Source: Micavibrio_A sp041655955
GTDB lineage: Bacteria; Pseudomonadota; Alphaproteobacteria; Micavibrionales; Micavibrionaceae
Reading direction: 5' to 3'
Assembly: GCA_041655955.1 (NCBI GenBank)
Contig: JBBAEN010000002.1
Location: 825,961-889,960, forward strand
DNA: 64,000 nucleotides
Part shown: positions 1-8,604 of the stretch, piece after piece
Numbering within the stretch: position 1 is the first letter of the stretch
Layout: the number at the start of each line of letters is the position of its first letter
Program-made: the position numbers and the translations under genes
The notes under the pieces: model-generated
The model's input: only the letters and a program-made list of their open reading frames with translations
Database searches by the model: none
What the model was told of the DNA's origin: nothing

Positions 1-344
1 ATCTGACGGCGGCGCAGAATATAGCGATCGCGCAGGAAAAATCCGATCCGGAACGGGTTCATGCACTTATCGGCGATATGGGCCTGTCCGGCAAAGAAAG
101 CCGGAAGGCGCGGGATTTAAGCGTGGGAGAGGCGCAGCGCGTGGCCATTGCACGGGCGCTCGCCAATAATCCGGCGGTTATCTTTGCGGACGAGCCGACA
201 TCCGCGCTGGACGATGCCAATACGGAGCGTGTTATGAATCTTCTTTTTGAACAGGCCGGAAAGACCGGCGCGACCCTTATTGTCGCCACGCACGATGCCC
301 GCATCAAAGGGCGGTTCCATGACATAGTGGAGATGGCGGCATGA
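1..344 (+). CDS. ABC transporter ATP-binding protein, C-terminal part (cut by window start)
   Basis: The reading frame is open from base 3, so the gene starts before the window; the ATG at 78 is internal. Visible ABC ATPase motifs are the signature LSVGEAQRVAIARAL, Walker B VIFADEPTSALD and the H-loop VATHD. The spacing fits the LolD/MacB type of ATPase that pairs with FtsX-like permeases. The stop overlaps the permease start (ATGA at 341-344), so the two are translationally coupled and presumably form one inner-membrane transporter. The substrate is not shown by this fragment; the His-rich partner suggests a metal such as zinc. Confidence 0.9.
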   Translation, partial: LTAAQNIAIAQEKSDPERVHALIGDMGLSGKESRKARDLSVGEAQRVAIARALANNPAVIFADEPTSALDDANTERVMNLLFEQAGKTGATLIVATHDARIKGRFHDIVEMAA

Positions 345-1597
345 ACGATATGATATTGATCCTGTCATCCTTGAGATCGCGCTGGCTGGGCAGTTTGCTT
401 TCGGTTTTCCTGACGGGGTTCGGGGTGATGCTTGCGCTGATGCTTCTGCAGTTCGGTCACCATGTCCAAAGCCGCCTGAGCGCCGACGGGCAGGGCATTG
501 ATATTGTCGTGGGGGCAAAGGGAAGCCCGTTGCAGCTGATTTTATCCTCCGTCTATCATATCGACATTCCGACCGGAAATATCCCTTATAAGGACGCCGA
601 GAAATGGATGAAGCATCCGCAAGTCCGTACGGCTATTCCGCTGGCGCTGGGCGATAACTGGAAAGGCTTCCGCATCGCCGGAACGACGCCTGCCTATATA
701 GGCCATTACGGCGCGGAACTTTCCCGCGGCCGCCTATGGGACAGGCCGTTTGAGGCGGTTGCAGGCGCTTCCGTAGGGCTTAAGGCGGGTGAAATATTCA
801 CAGGCGCTCACGGCCTGATGGAGGGCGGCCACGGGCATGACCATCATCCCTATGAAATCGTTGGCGTCCTAAAGCCTACGGGAACCATGCTTGACCGCCT
901 GATCCTGACCTCGCTCGATTCCGTTTTGAATATCCACGGGCAGGGAGGCGTAGAATATGCGCATGACCATCACGAAGGGGAACGCGGCCATAGCCACGAT
1001 CACGGGCATGGCCACCCGCATGATCATGACCATGACCACGATCATGATGCGGAGCCGGAAATTACGGCCCTGCTGCTCACCGTAAAATCCCCGCTTGCCA
1101 AAATGAACCTGCCGCGCAGCATCGATCGTGAAAGCGCGCTGCAAGCGGCGAATCCCGCTCTGGAAATGGCGCGCTTAACGTCTATGCTGGGGCTTGGAAC
1201 AAAGACACTTGCCGTGCTTTCAGTCCTGCTCGTAACAATTGCGGCTCTAAGCATTCTGACAGGCCTCGCGGCAAGTCTTGAGAACAGGCTCGGCGATCTC
1301 GCCATATTGCGCGCGCTCGGCTATTCCAAAACGCGCCTGTTCAAGATCATCGTGCTTGAGGGCATGATGATTGTCGCCATGGGGCTTGCCCTTGGCGTTC
1401 TATCGGGACTTGGCGGTTTTATCGTTATGATACGGGCCATAGCGCCGCTGAGCGCAAGCGGCGCCGCCATCAGCTTCATGCCCGGGTTTTTTGCCGTGAT
1501 TATGGCCGTCTTGCTTGCCGGGCTGATTGCGGCGATAATCCCCGCCATACGCGCTTCGCGGGTTGACGTGGCGCGGCGGCTTTCTCTAAGCGCCTAA
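341..1597 (+). CDS. FtsX/MacB-like ABC transporter permease with His-rich periplasmic loop
   Basis: 418 aa. One N-terminal membrane segment (about 16-38), a large periplasmic domain, then three C-terminal segments (about 288-312, 335-360, 380-402): the FtsX/MacB permease plan. The conserved ENRLGDLAILRALG stretch after the second segment is typical of FtsX-like permeases. The periplasmic domain carries two His/Asp-rich stretches, at about 163-170 and 208-236, the second almost only H, D and G, which should bind transition metals. Context (ATPase upstream, DUF3299 protein downstream) resembles the zinc-responsive Zrg-type gene sets of gammaproteobacteria; that comparison is from memory. Import, export or lipoprotein handling cannot be decided from sequence. 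Confidence 0.85.
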   Translation: MNDMILILSSLRSRWLGSLLSVFLTGFGVMLALMLLQFGHHVQSRLSADGQGIDIVVGAKGSPLQLILSSVYHIDIPTGNIPYKDAEKWMKHPQVRTAIPLALGDNWKGFRIAGTTPAYIGHYGAELSRGRLWDRPFEAVAGASVGLKAGEIFTGAHGLMEGGHGHDHHPYEIVGVLKPTGTMLDRLILTSLDSVLNIHGQGGVEYAHDHHEGERGHSHDHGHGHPHDHDHDHDHDAEPEITALLLTVKSPLAKMNLPRSIDRESALQAANPALEMARLTSMLGLGTKTLAVLSVLLVTIAALSILTGLAASLENRLGDLAILRALGYSKTRLFKIIVLEGMMIVAMGLALGVLSGLGGFIVMIRAIAPLSASGAAISFMPGFFAVIMAVLLAGLIAAIIPAIRASRVDVARRLSLSA

Positions 1598-1606
1598 AGG
1601 AATGGC

Positions 1607-2215
1607 ATGAACCGGAATAAAAAGAAAATATCCGGCAGGACGGCCTTGAAACCGCTTCTTATCCTGCTGGCCGTGGGCGCGCTCCTTGCCCCGTACCTTT
1701 ACAACAAAATCATGCGGTCTGGCAGCATGGGCGAGAGCCCGCTTGTCACCAGTGAAACCATGGAATCGGAACAGACATTTACGCTGGACGATCTTCTCTC
1801 CAATATCGATGAATTTATAAACCTGCCCGAAGGCGGCACGCCGTGGCAGATATTCGGGCAAACGGAGCAGCAGGAATATTCCTATAAGGATGCAGACGGT
1901 ATGGATTGGGGCGGTGTGCGGCCGGTTTTTTCCGATGAGCTTAAAAAGCTGGACGGGCAGGAAGTCTTGATTCAGGGCTATATGTTTCCTTTGGAAAATG
2001 AAGAAAGGCAATCGCTCTTCCTGATCGGGCCGTTTCCGCTCAGCTGCCCTTACCATTACCACGTAACGCCTAATTTGGTTATCGAGGCGCATGCCGTACG
2101 GCCAATGAAATTTTCCTATGATCCGGTGAATATCAAAGGAAAGCTGGAGCTTGTCCCAAAGGACGACGAGTATAATATTTTCTACCGTCTGAAAGACGCC
2201 CGGCCCGCTTCATAG
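1607..2215 (+). CDS. DUF3299-type membrane-anchored periplasmic protein
   Basis: 202 aa. A Lys/Arg-rich N-terminus is followed by one hydrophobic segment (about 15-31), which suggests an uncleaved anchor with a periplasmic domain. The C-terminal half has the DUF3299 pattern: GYMFPLEN, then FLIGPFPLSCPYHYH and VNIKGKLELV. The Cys-Pro-Tyr-His-Tyr-His cluster could be a metal site. It lies 9 bp after the permease with an AAAGGA ribosome site, so it belongs to the same operon. In other bacteria this family is found beside ABC systems linked to zinc; its biochemical role is unknown. Confidence 0.75.
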   Translation: MNRNKKKISGRTALKPLLILLAVGALLAPYLYNKIMRSGSMGESPLVTSETMESEQTFTLDDLLSNIDEFINLPEGGTPWQIFGQTEQQEYSYKDADGMDWGGVRPVFSDELKKLDGQEVLIQGYMFPLENEERQSLFLIGPFPLSCPYHYHVTPNLVIEAHAVRPMKFSYDPVNIKGKLELVPKDDEYNIFYRLKDARPAS

Positions 2216-2226
2216 GAACGACAGCT

Positions 2227-2247
2227 AAGGGGATATTCTATCCTCTT
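2227..2247. terminator. Short hairpin between convergent genes
   Basis: Inverted repeat AAGGGGATA-ttc-TATCCTCTT, with one mismatched or wobble pair, between the DUF3299 gene and the end of the convergent P450 gene. There is no clear T-run on either strand, so it is only a weak candidate for a bidirectional terminator. Confidence 0.35.
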
Positions 2248-2250
2248 CCT

Positions 2251-3639
2251 TCAAGCCGCCGGTCTGAACCATAATTTAATCTCTTTGTGGGGGCGGAGCG
2301 TTACGCGGCTGACCGGCTCTGGCTCGTTCTTTTGTGCCGGTTCAAGATTATAGGCGGAAACGATCGTCGCGATGATAAGCAGGGCTTCCTGCTGCGCGAA
2401 TCCTTGCCCGACGCAAATACGCGGGCCTTTGCCGAAGGGCAGGTAGGAACAGCGGATGGATTCTTGCTGCGTTTCATCGTCCCAGCGATCGGGATCGAAG
2501 AGATCCGGCTCCGCCCATTGCGCGCGGTGCCGGTGAATGAGCCACGGGGAAACGGAAAGGACGGATCCTTTTTTAATGGAGCGGTCGCGAAGCATGCTGT
2601 CTTGCACCGGTTCGCGGGGCATAAAACCGACGGGTGGATAGAGGCGCAAGGATTCGCGAAAGACATTGCGCACCTGCTTGAAATGGCGGAGCATTTCATG
2701 CGTGATTTCGCCGCCGTCACGGATGGCGTTGACTTCCTCCCGCATGGCGGCCTGTAAATGCGGGCAGCGTGAAATAAGATAAAGCGACCATGTGAGGGCC
2801 GAGGCGGATGTTTCATGGCCCGCAAGGAACAACATCATGACATGGTTGGTAAGTTCTCCAAGCTGAAAAGCCGCCCCCGTATCCGGCGCGCGGGCGTTAA
2901 GGAAGCTGCCGATAATATCATCCTTGTTCTCGCCGTGGTGATGATAGGCGTTATAGCGTTCTTCGATAAGCGGCGCGAGGACGGCGCGTATTTTTTTTGC
3001 CGCTTTCCCCTGCCTGCTTTTTAAGAACAGGGAGGGCAGGCCATAGAGGCGGCAGGTGATGATTTTTTGCGTGTAGTCCTGATAGATGTTGAAATTCTCG
3101 AAAACATCATAGGCGTCCGCGCTGTCCAGCGTCCTTGACAGGATCGTCCTGAAAATAATATCCGCAGTAATATAGGTCATCAGGGGATCGATGCTGACGG
3201 GCCGGGATAAATCAGCCTGCCCAAGCCGCTTCATCATGGCGTCCGCCGCGGCCCGCATCGTCGGAAAAGACAGGCTGAGGCGCGTATGGGCAAAGGCGGG
3301 ATTGATCATCTCCCTTTGCCGCCGCCATTCTGCGCCGTTCGATGTGAAGATGCTGTTGCCGAGCAGGGGGCAGAGAATTTCATGCTGGATACTGTGCTTG
3401 GGAAAGTCGTCATGGCGCTTTTCCATGATTTCTTTGACGGAGGCAGGCTCGTTGACAAGATAAAAGTCAAGCTTGCGCATGCGGACATAGCCGATGAGAT
3501 TGTGATAGCTTTTTTCAAAGAGCGTATGGATCCATGAATTCCAGCCATAAAGGAAACGCCAGAAAGCGACCAGTTTCGTCTTATGCGGGCGGGGGTAATG
3601 CGGCGTGAATTTTTCGCTCTCAAGCATGGCGGCTGGCAT
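2251..3639 (-). CDS. Cytochrome P450
   Basis: 462 aa, normal length for a bacterial P450. The I-helix oxygen-binding motif AGHETS is at about 273-278, the K-helix ExxR (ESLR) at 329-332, and the heme loop FGKGPRICVG at 402-411 with Cys409 as the heme ligand. It is therefore a complete heme-thiolate monooxygenase. Overall character (PERF-like FDPDRW, long N-terminus) resembles fatty-acid or sterol-hydroxylase-like CYPs rather than camphor-type enzymes, but the substrate is unknown. No ferredoxin or reductase gene is adjacent. It overlaps the upstream serine hydrolase gene by 20 bp, so the two are cotranscribed. An alternative start is the Met at residue 5. Confidence 0.95.
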   Translation of the reverse strand: MPAAMLESEKFTPHYPRPHKTKLVAFWRFLYGWNSWIHTLFEKSYHNLIGYVRMRKLDFYLVNEPASVKEIMEKRHDDFPKHSIQHEILCPLLGNSIFTSNGAEWRRQREMINPAFAHTRLSLSFPTMRAAADAMMKRLGQADLSRPVSIDPLMTYITADIIFRTILSRTLDSADAYDVFENFNIYQDYTQKIITCRLYGLPSLFLKSRQGKAAKKIRAVLAPLIEERYNAYHHHGENKDDIIGSFLNARAPDTGAAFQLGELTNHVMMLFLAGHETSASALTWSLYLISRCPHLQAAMREEVNAIRDGGEITHEMLRHFKQVRNVFRESLRLYPPVGFMPREPVQDSMLRDRSIKKGSVLSVSPWLIHRHRAQWAEPDLFDPDRWDDETQQESIRCSYLPFGKGPRICVGQGFAQQEALLIIATIVSAYNLEPAQKNEPEPVSRVTLRPHKEIKLWFRPAA

Positions 3640-4741
3640 CCGTTTTTATTTTGTCTATATGGTCTTCCAGCGGCGCTGCTTCCAGCGTGATGGACGGGTA
3701 ATTATAAGCCCCTAAAATATCGCTGCATTTCAGGTACAGGAAATGAAAATTGAATTTATCCCGGCGCAGGGTTTTATATTTATCCGGCGCATATTGCGTA
3801 TGAAGGCGCGGCGAGGCGACGGTCAGGTTGGGCGGGAAATCCGGCACGGTCTTATAAAACGGGCCGATAAGCGGGAAACAGGCGGGATCGCCGGCGGCAC
3901 TGATATCGAGCCACGGGGTTTTGATGGTTTGCAGCCTTTCAAGCGCCTTGCGGATATGCCCGCCGCCCCGGTGCATGGTTACCATCTGGACAAACTGCCC
4001 AAGGCTCAGGATTTTCAATTTTCCCGTATCGGCGCCGCTTTCCATGACAAGATCGAGCGTTTCAATCAAAAGCGTAACGCCGTTGCTGTGGCCGATAAGA
4101 AGAATTTCATCATGCCTGTCCTCTCGCAAGGCTTTGATGACGGCATCGGCGTAAGAGCGGCATCTTTGGCGGATGTCGCTGCTTTCCTCACTGCAAAGCC
4201 TGCGGTTGAAGGAAAATGTGTGGAGCAGCCATGTCGGCTGCCATTTGCGCGTCATAAAAAATAAAAAGGATGCGAGCGCAGGGAAGGCGCCGAGGCCCCA
4301 TATCCATCCCGCAAGGCCGGCAATAACAAGCGATGCAACCATTGCGGCGAGGATGGCCGCCAGCGGGTAGAGAAATGCCTTGACGGTTGCGGGCGCGATT
4401 TTGAACGCCTCGATCAGGCGTGAGCGCGTAAGATAGGACGCATAGGTCGCGGCAATGTCCCGCACGATATGGCTGCGCCTTTGCTTCCAGAGCGAGCGGA
4501 CAATATCGTCCCAGCCCAAAAAAGCGTAATCGGTAATGCAGCTATCGTTTTCTATCACCCAGTCGGTGCGGTGCGGCGAGGCCGGGCAGCTTGCCCGCTC
4601 GGAAATCCCGGCGGCGGGGATGTTTTTCAGCGATGCGTATTTTTCCGCTTCCTGCCGGTAGAGCCTGTAATAAAAGCTGCTGCCGCGCGGGTCGAAGCCG
4701 CTAATATAGAATATCTGGCGCCGGAATTTTTCCATGGACAT
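3620..4741 (-). CDS. Membrane-anchored alpha/beta-hydrolase-like protein
   Basis: 373 aa, no family recognised with certainty. The nucleophile elbow GHSNG (217-221, Ser219) follows a hydrophobic strand (EILLI), as in alpha/beta-hydrolases. Asp285 in the AGDP context and His333 (NFHF) are possible triad partners, and SGFDPRG near the N-terminus may form the oxyanion loop. Two adjacent membrane segments lie at about 118-141 and 145-163, inserted before the nucleophile. Possible roles are an esterase, lipase or acyltransferase acting at the membrane, perhaps on the product or substrate of the overlapping P450 gene downstream. That link is inferred only from the operon. Confidence 0.7.
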   Translation of the reverse strand: MSMEKFRRQIFYISGFDPRGSSFYYRLYRQEAEKYASLKNIPAAGISERASCPASPHRTDWVIENDSCITDYAFLGWDDIVRSLWKQRRSHIVRDIAATYASYLTRSRLIEAFKIAPATVKAFLYPLAAILAAMVASLVIAGLAGWIWGLGAFPALASFLFFMTRKWQPTWLLHTFSFNRRLCSEESSDIRQRCRSYADAVIKALREDRHDEILLIGHSNGVTLLIETLDLVMESGADTGKLKILSLGQFVQMVTMHRGGGHIRKALERLQTIKTPWLDISAAGDPACFPLIGPFYKTVPDFPPNLTVASPRLHTQYAPDKYKTLRRDKFNFHFLYLKCSDILGAYNYPSITLEAAPLEDHIDKIKTDASRHA

Positions 4742-4770
4742 GGTTATAGGTGCGTTATAGTTTCAAGACT

Positions 4771-5061
4771 ATGAAAAAAGAGCGCGATTACTGCCTTTTT
4801 ATAGATTGCAGGAAATATAACAGGAATGCCGGCTGCCAGAAACATGATAATGCCTATGGCATCAATGGCGGCGGGACGGAAGCGGATCGCAAGCGCGCGG
4901 ATCGCGCTTTCTATGATTATATGACCCGTGAGGGCGATAGTCTGGCATTGTTATGTTATATTGTCTGCCGCAGCTTCGGATGGCTGTTTTTTAACTATCA
5001 CGGAAAGCCATGGAACGGACAGCTGGTGAAACGGCTGTTCAGATGCTATAAGCCGGGCTGA
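4771..5061 (+). CDS. Small phospholipase A2-like protein
   Basis: 96 aa from ATG 4771; the in-frame codon at 4750 has no better ribosome site. Residues 21-30 read GCQKHDNAYG, matching the Cys-x-x-His-Asp-x-x-Tyr active-site helix of the phospholipase A2 superfamily (Cys22, His25, Asp26, Tyr29). A Gly-rich loop and ADRAFYDYM (43-51) follow, a second element common in short bacterial and phage PLA2-like domains. There is no signal peptide; an aromatic, hydrophobic stretch at 58-75 could contact membrane. It diverges from the serine hydrolase (4741), another possible lipid enzyme. Known PLA2 enzymes hydrolyse the sn-2 ester of phospholipids; activity here is inferred. Confidence 0.6.
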   Translation: MKKERDYCLFIDCRKYNRNAGCQKHDNAYGINGGGTEADRKRADRAFYDYMTREGDSLALLCYIVCRSFGWLFFNYHGKPWNGQLVKRLFRCYKPG

Positions 5062-5159
5062 TTTATTGGGAATAGGGTGGTTTTTCGCCGCTTTTGGGAT
5101 TGCAAGGGCCGCCGTTCCCGATATGCTGTGCCCCATTCAGGATATATTTATACAAAGCC

Positions 5160-6407
5160 ATGATTAAAATGAATAATCTGCCCCTTTCGCGCTTGCTGCT
5201 CGTTGCCGCCATGCTTCCACTATCCGCTTGTAGCGGGAGTTTTATATCGGGGAGCGGGCCGAGCGGCTCGGCTGTCCGCGCGGCGCCGAACAGCAGCGGC
5301 ATCGCAAACCAGATAAGCGTCCTGTCTGTGACGCCGGATCTGACAAGGAGGCTGACGGAACATAGCCGCCTTTCAAGTTTTTCCGATGTTTTTCCAACAG
5401 AGCAGATTCAAGATGAATATGTTCTGGGCAATGGTGACATAATAAAAATCGTACTGTGGGAAACGCCGCCTTCCCTGCTTTTTGGCGGGTCGGCGACGCT
5501 GCGCGATGGGGAAACAGCGGTAAAATCGCTCGATCTTCCCGAACAGCGCATCAATAGCGAGGGGAAAATATCGGTGCCGTTCGCGGGTTCCATCGAAGCC
5601 GCCGGAAAAACGCCGCAACAGCTTGAAGCCGCCATTCTTGCCAGGCTGAAAGGCAAAGCCAACCAGCCGCAGGCTTTTGTCCAGATTGCCGATAACAGGA
5701 CAAAATCTGTGACCATGGTCGGCGACTTCAATGAAAATACGCATTTTCCGCTGACCTCAAAAGGCGAGCGCCTTTTGGACGCCATTGCGGCGGCGGGCGG
5801 TGTGAAACAGGCCGTGGACAAGGTGACGATCCAGATGGCGCGGAACGATATCGTGCGCTCCATGCCGATGGATAGGATTATCCGCGACCCGCATCAGAAT
5901 ATCCAGCTTCTTCCCGGCGACGTTATTATGGCGCTGGACAAGCCTTTAAGCCTTTCCGTTCTGGGCGCGACGCAAAAGAACGAAGAGATTGCCTTTGAAA
6001 CGCAAGGAATCACGCTGGCGCAGGCTATGGCGCGGGCGGGGGGCCTTCAGGATCAGCGCGCCGATGCGAGCGGCATTTTTATTTTCCGCTTTGAAGATCC
6101 GGAAATTATAGGCAGACCGGCGCAGCAAGAGGCACGGGCCGCCGCCGCGCAAGCCTCCCCGTTGCCGATTACGCCTGCCGGCATGATTGATCCTGTAACG
6201 GTAATGGCTCCGGCGGCGCTTGTCCCTGTGATCTATACGCTCAATTTAAAAGATCCCGCATCTTTCTTCCTCGCGCAAAACTTCCAGATGAAGGACAAGG
6301 ACGTCTTGTATGTTTCAAACGCGCCCGCGGCTGACTTGCAAAAATTCATGAATATCATAACAACGGGCATTTATTCTGTCTTGGTGCCGGTCAATACCTT
6401 TAAGTAA
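5160..6407 (+). CDS. Capsule polysaccharide export lipoprotein (Wza/KpsD-like)
   Basis: About 415 aa. The open frame extends to 5094, but a signal peptide ending in the lipobox LSAC begins at Met 5160 or 5169, so one of these is the start. It contains a polysaccharide export (Poly_export) domain with the pattern YVLGNGDIIKIVLWE, then INSEGKISVPFAGSI, and SLBB-like segments (VTMVGDFNEN; LSVLGATQKN). Members of this family form the periplasmic/outer-membrane channel for capsular polysaccharide in ABC-dependent (KpsD/CtrA/BexD) and Wzy-dependent systems. The next two genes are KpsC- and KpsS-like, which favours the ABC-dependent group 2 type. The kpsM/T/E transporter genes are not in the window. 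Confidence 0.85.
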   Translation: MIKMNNLPLSRLLLVAAMLPLSACSGSFISGSGPSGSAVRAAPNSSGIANQISVLSVTPDLTRRLTEHSRLSSFSDVFPTEQIQDEYVLGNGDIIKIVLWETPPSLLFGGSATLRDGETAVKSLDLPEQRINSEGKISVPFAGSIEAAGKTPQQLEAAILARLKGKANQPQAFVQIADNRTKSVTMVGDFNENTHFPLTSKGERLLDAIAAAGGVKQAVDKVTIQMARNDIVRSMPMDRIIRDPHQNIQLLPGDVIMALDKPLSLSVLGATQKNEEIAFETQGITLAQAMARAGGLQDQRADASGIFIFRFEDPEIIGRPAQQEARAAAAQASPLPITPAGMIDPVTVMAPAALVPVIYTLNLKDPASFFLAQNFQMKDKDVLYVSNAPAADLQKFMNIITTGIYSVLVPVNTFK

Positions 6408-6408
6408 T

Positions 6409-8604
6409 ATGAAGGCGGACAGCTTTATCCTGATTGATGTAACGCGCCTGATTGGCCGCATGATGGAGCGGGGCGCGCCGACCGGCATCGATCGCGTGTG
6501 CCAGCATTATATATGCCGCTATAGGGAAAAGGCGCAGGCCGTCCTCTATTGGGGCCGCTACCGCGTCGTTTATTCCCCCGCAGCGTCGCTGAAAATATTT
6601 GGCGCTATCGGCGCATGGCGGCGCATTTCGCCGCTCGGACTCTATGGATTATACTGGGCCGATCGCCTGCGGTGCTTTATCCCGCGCACTCGCGGTAAAA
6701 TATTCCTGAATACAGCCCATAGCGGGATAGAGAATGATTGGTACGCCGCCGATTTACACAAGATGGGGGTGCGCCCCGTTTTCATGGTGCATGACCTGAT
6801 TCCAGTCCTTTACCCGGATTATGTGCGGGAGGGGGAGGAGGCAAGGCATCATGCGCGCCTGCGTAACATGCTCCGCAGCGCGGCGGGGTTTATCACCAAT
6901 TCACGCCAGACCTTGGCGCAGCTTTCATCCTATGCCGATGACCATGGATGGCTGATGCCGCCCGCTCAAGCCGCGCTTTTGGGGACGCAAAAGCTGGATC
7001 TGTCCGGCGTCAGGGCGCGGAAACCATATGAGTCCCCCTATTTCCTCATCCTCGGGACGATAGAGGCCCGCAAAAACCACCTCATGCTCCTGAAGCTATG
7101 GAAGGAACTGATCTCTGAAATGGGGGAGGCGGCGCCGCAACTGGTCATTGTGGGGCAGCGCGGCTGGAAATGCGATGAGGCGGTGGGAATGCTCGATCAT
7201 GACGCTTCTCTAAAAAACCATATTCATGAAATCGGCGCATGCGACGACGCCCGGCTTTGCGCATGGATGAAGGGCGCGCGCGCCTTGCTCTTTCCATCGC
7301 TGGCCGAAGGATACGGGATGCCCCTTTCAGAGGCTCTTTCTGTCGGCGTCCTCGTCATTGCCTCCGATCTGGCGGTTTTCCGTGAAGTCGCGGGCGATGT
7401 GCCGGACTATCTTCCGGCGCTGGACGCGGACAAATGGAAAGCGGCGATAAAGGATTACTGCCACGGGGCAGGCGGCGGTTTGCGGCAGGCGCAGGAAAAG
7501 CGGCTTGAAAATTACAGCGCGCCTTCATGGGACGCGCATTTTGACGTGATAGAGGCCTTTCTGGCTTCGGCGGAAACCATGACGAGGCCGGATTTTGCAT
7601 GGGCCTATGGATTTTCATGGCGCAAGCGCAGGATTATCAAGCGTTTCTTGCCGGATATAAAGCTTCGCTTTACATGCAAGCTCGATAATGTACCGGTGGG
7701 GAGCCCCCTTATCGTATGGGGAAGCCCGGCGCAGGATCTTGCGCGGTGGAACGTCATCCGGGTAGAAGATGGGTTTATACGCTCTGTCGGACTTGGCGCG
7801 GCGCTGGTAAAGCCCTCCTCCCTCGTCATCGATCCCGTAGGCATTTATTACGATTCAGCGCATCCTTCGCAGCTGGAGAGAATATTAGAAAACCATATTT
7901 TCTCCGAAAGCCTTCTGGAGAGGGCTGGCAATCTCAGGAAGCTCATTACCGAAAAACATATTACAAAATATAATCTTGCCGGCGCGCGCTGGAAAAGGCC
8001 GGAAAACTGCAAAGCCCCCGTTATTCTAGTCGTAGGGCAGGTGGAAAGCGATGCTTCTATCCGCCGCGGTTCTCCGTTCATTCAAAAGAATATCGGCTTG
8101 CTGAAGGCGGTGCGGGAGCGCCATCCGGGCGCCTATATCCTCTATAAGCCCCATCCCGATGTCGTGGCGGGATTACGCAGGCAGGGCGAAGGCGAGGGGG
8201 GCGGAAACCTCTATGCCGATGAAATCATTACCGATATTTCCATCGAAGCCTTATTTGCGGAGATTGACGAGCTGCACACATTAACCTCATTGAGCGGCTT
8301 CGAGGCTTTGCTGCGCGGGGTGAAGGTCGTTTGTTACGGGCAGCCATTTTACGCAGGATGGGGGCTGACTACGGATATATTCCCCATAGAGGGGCGGCGC
8401 GGCAGGCGTATAAAACTTGACGAACTGGTCGCCGCAACGCTAATCCTCTACCCAGCCTATGGCGGATGTTCCGGCATGGGGGGAAAGGAGCGGGCCGAGG
8501 ATATCGTTGAAAAACTAGCCTCCGCCCAGCAAAAGAAACATCATCCTCTTGCCAGGCTCTATCAAGGGCTGCTTGAGATGCTATTGAGGCGTACGGCGTA
8601 TTGA
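6409..8604 (+). CDS. Fusion of GT4 glycosyltransferase and KpsC-like Kdo transferase
   Basis: 731 aa, starting 1 bp after the export gene stop. Residues 1 to about 390 are a GT-B glycosyltransferase of the GT4 type: the nucleotide-binding half has LGTIEARKNH and the EX7E-like region FPSLAEGYGMPLSEAL. Residues about 395-731 match one capsule-synthesis domain of KpsC (beta-Kdo transferase): VEDGFIRSVGLG, then PVILVVGQVESDAS, YILYKPHPDV, and SLSGFEALLRG followed by YGQPFYAGWG. KpsC itself has two such domains; here only one is present and a sugar transferase replaces the other. It probably acts at the cytoplasmic membrane on the lipid-linked capsule primer or polymer. The exact sugars are unknown. 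Confidence 0.85.
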   Translation: MKADSFILIDVTRLIGRMMERGAPTGIDRVCQHYICRYREKAQAVLYWGRYRVVYSPAASLKIFGAIGAWRRISPLGLYGLYWADRLRCFIPRTRGKIFLNTAHSGIENDWYAADLHKMGVRPVFMVHDLIPVLYPDYVREGEEARHHARLRNMLRSAAGFITNSRQTLAQLSSYADDHGWLMPPAQAALLGTQKLDLSGVRARKPYESPYFLILGTIEARKNHLMLLKLWKELISEMGEAAPQLVIVGQRGWKCDEAVGMLDHDASLKNHIHEIGACDDARLCAWMKGARALLFPSLAEGYGMPLSEALSVGVLVIASDLAVFREVAGDVPDYLPALDADKWKAAIKDYCHGAGGGLRQAQEKRLENYSAPSWDAHFDVIEAFLASAETMTRPDFAWAYGFSWRKRRIIKRFLPDIKLRFTCKLDNVPVGSPLIVWGSPAQDLARWNVIRVEDGFIRSVGLGAALVKPSSLVIDPVGIYYDSAHPSQLERILENHIFSESLLERAGNLRKLITEKHITKYNLAGARWKRPENCKAPVILVVGQVESDASIRRGSPFIQKNIGLLKAVRERHPGAYILYKPHPDVVAGLRRQGEGEGGGNLYADEIITDISIEALFAEIDELHTLTSLSGFEALLRGVKVVCYGQPFYAGWGLTTDIFPIEGRRGRRIKLDELVAATLILYPAYGGCSGMGGKERAEDIVEKLASAQQKKHHPLARLYQGLLEMLLRRTAY

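Noticed and set aside
963..1050. Short tandem-repeat-like DNA (CATGAC/CACGAT units), considered as a microsatellite
   Set aside because: It is the in-frame coding of a His/Asp-rich loop; unit sequence varies by codon, as expected for selection on protein.
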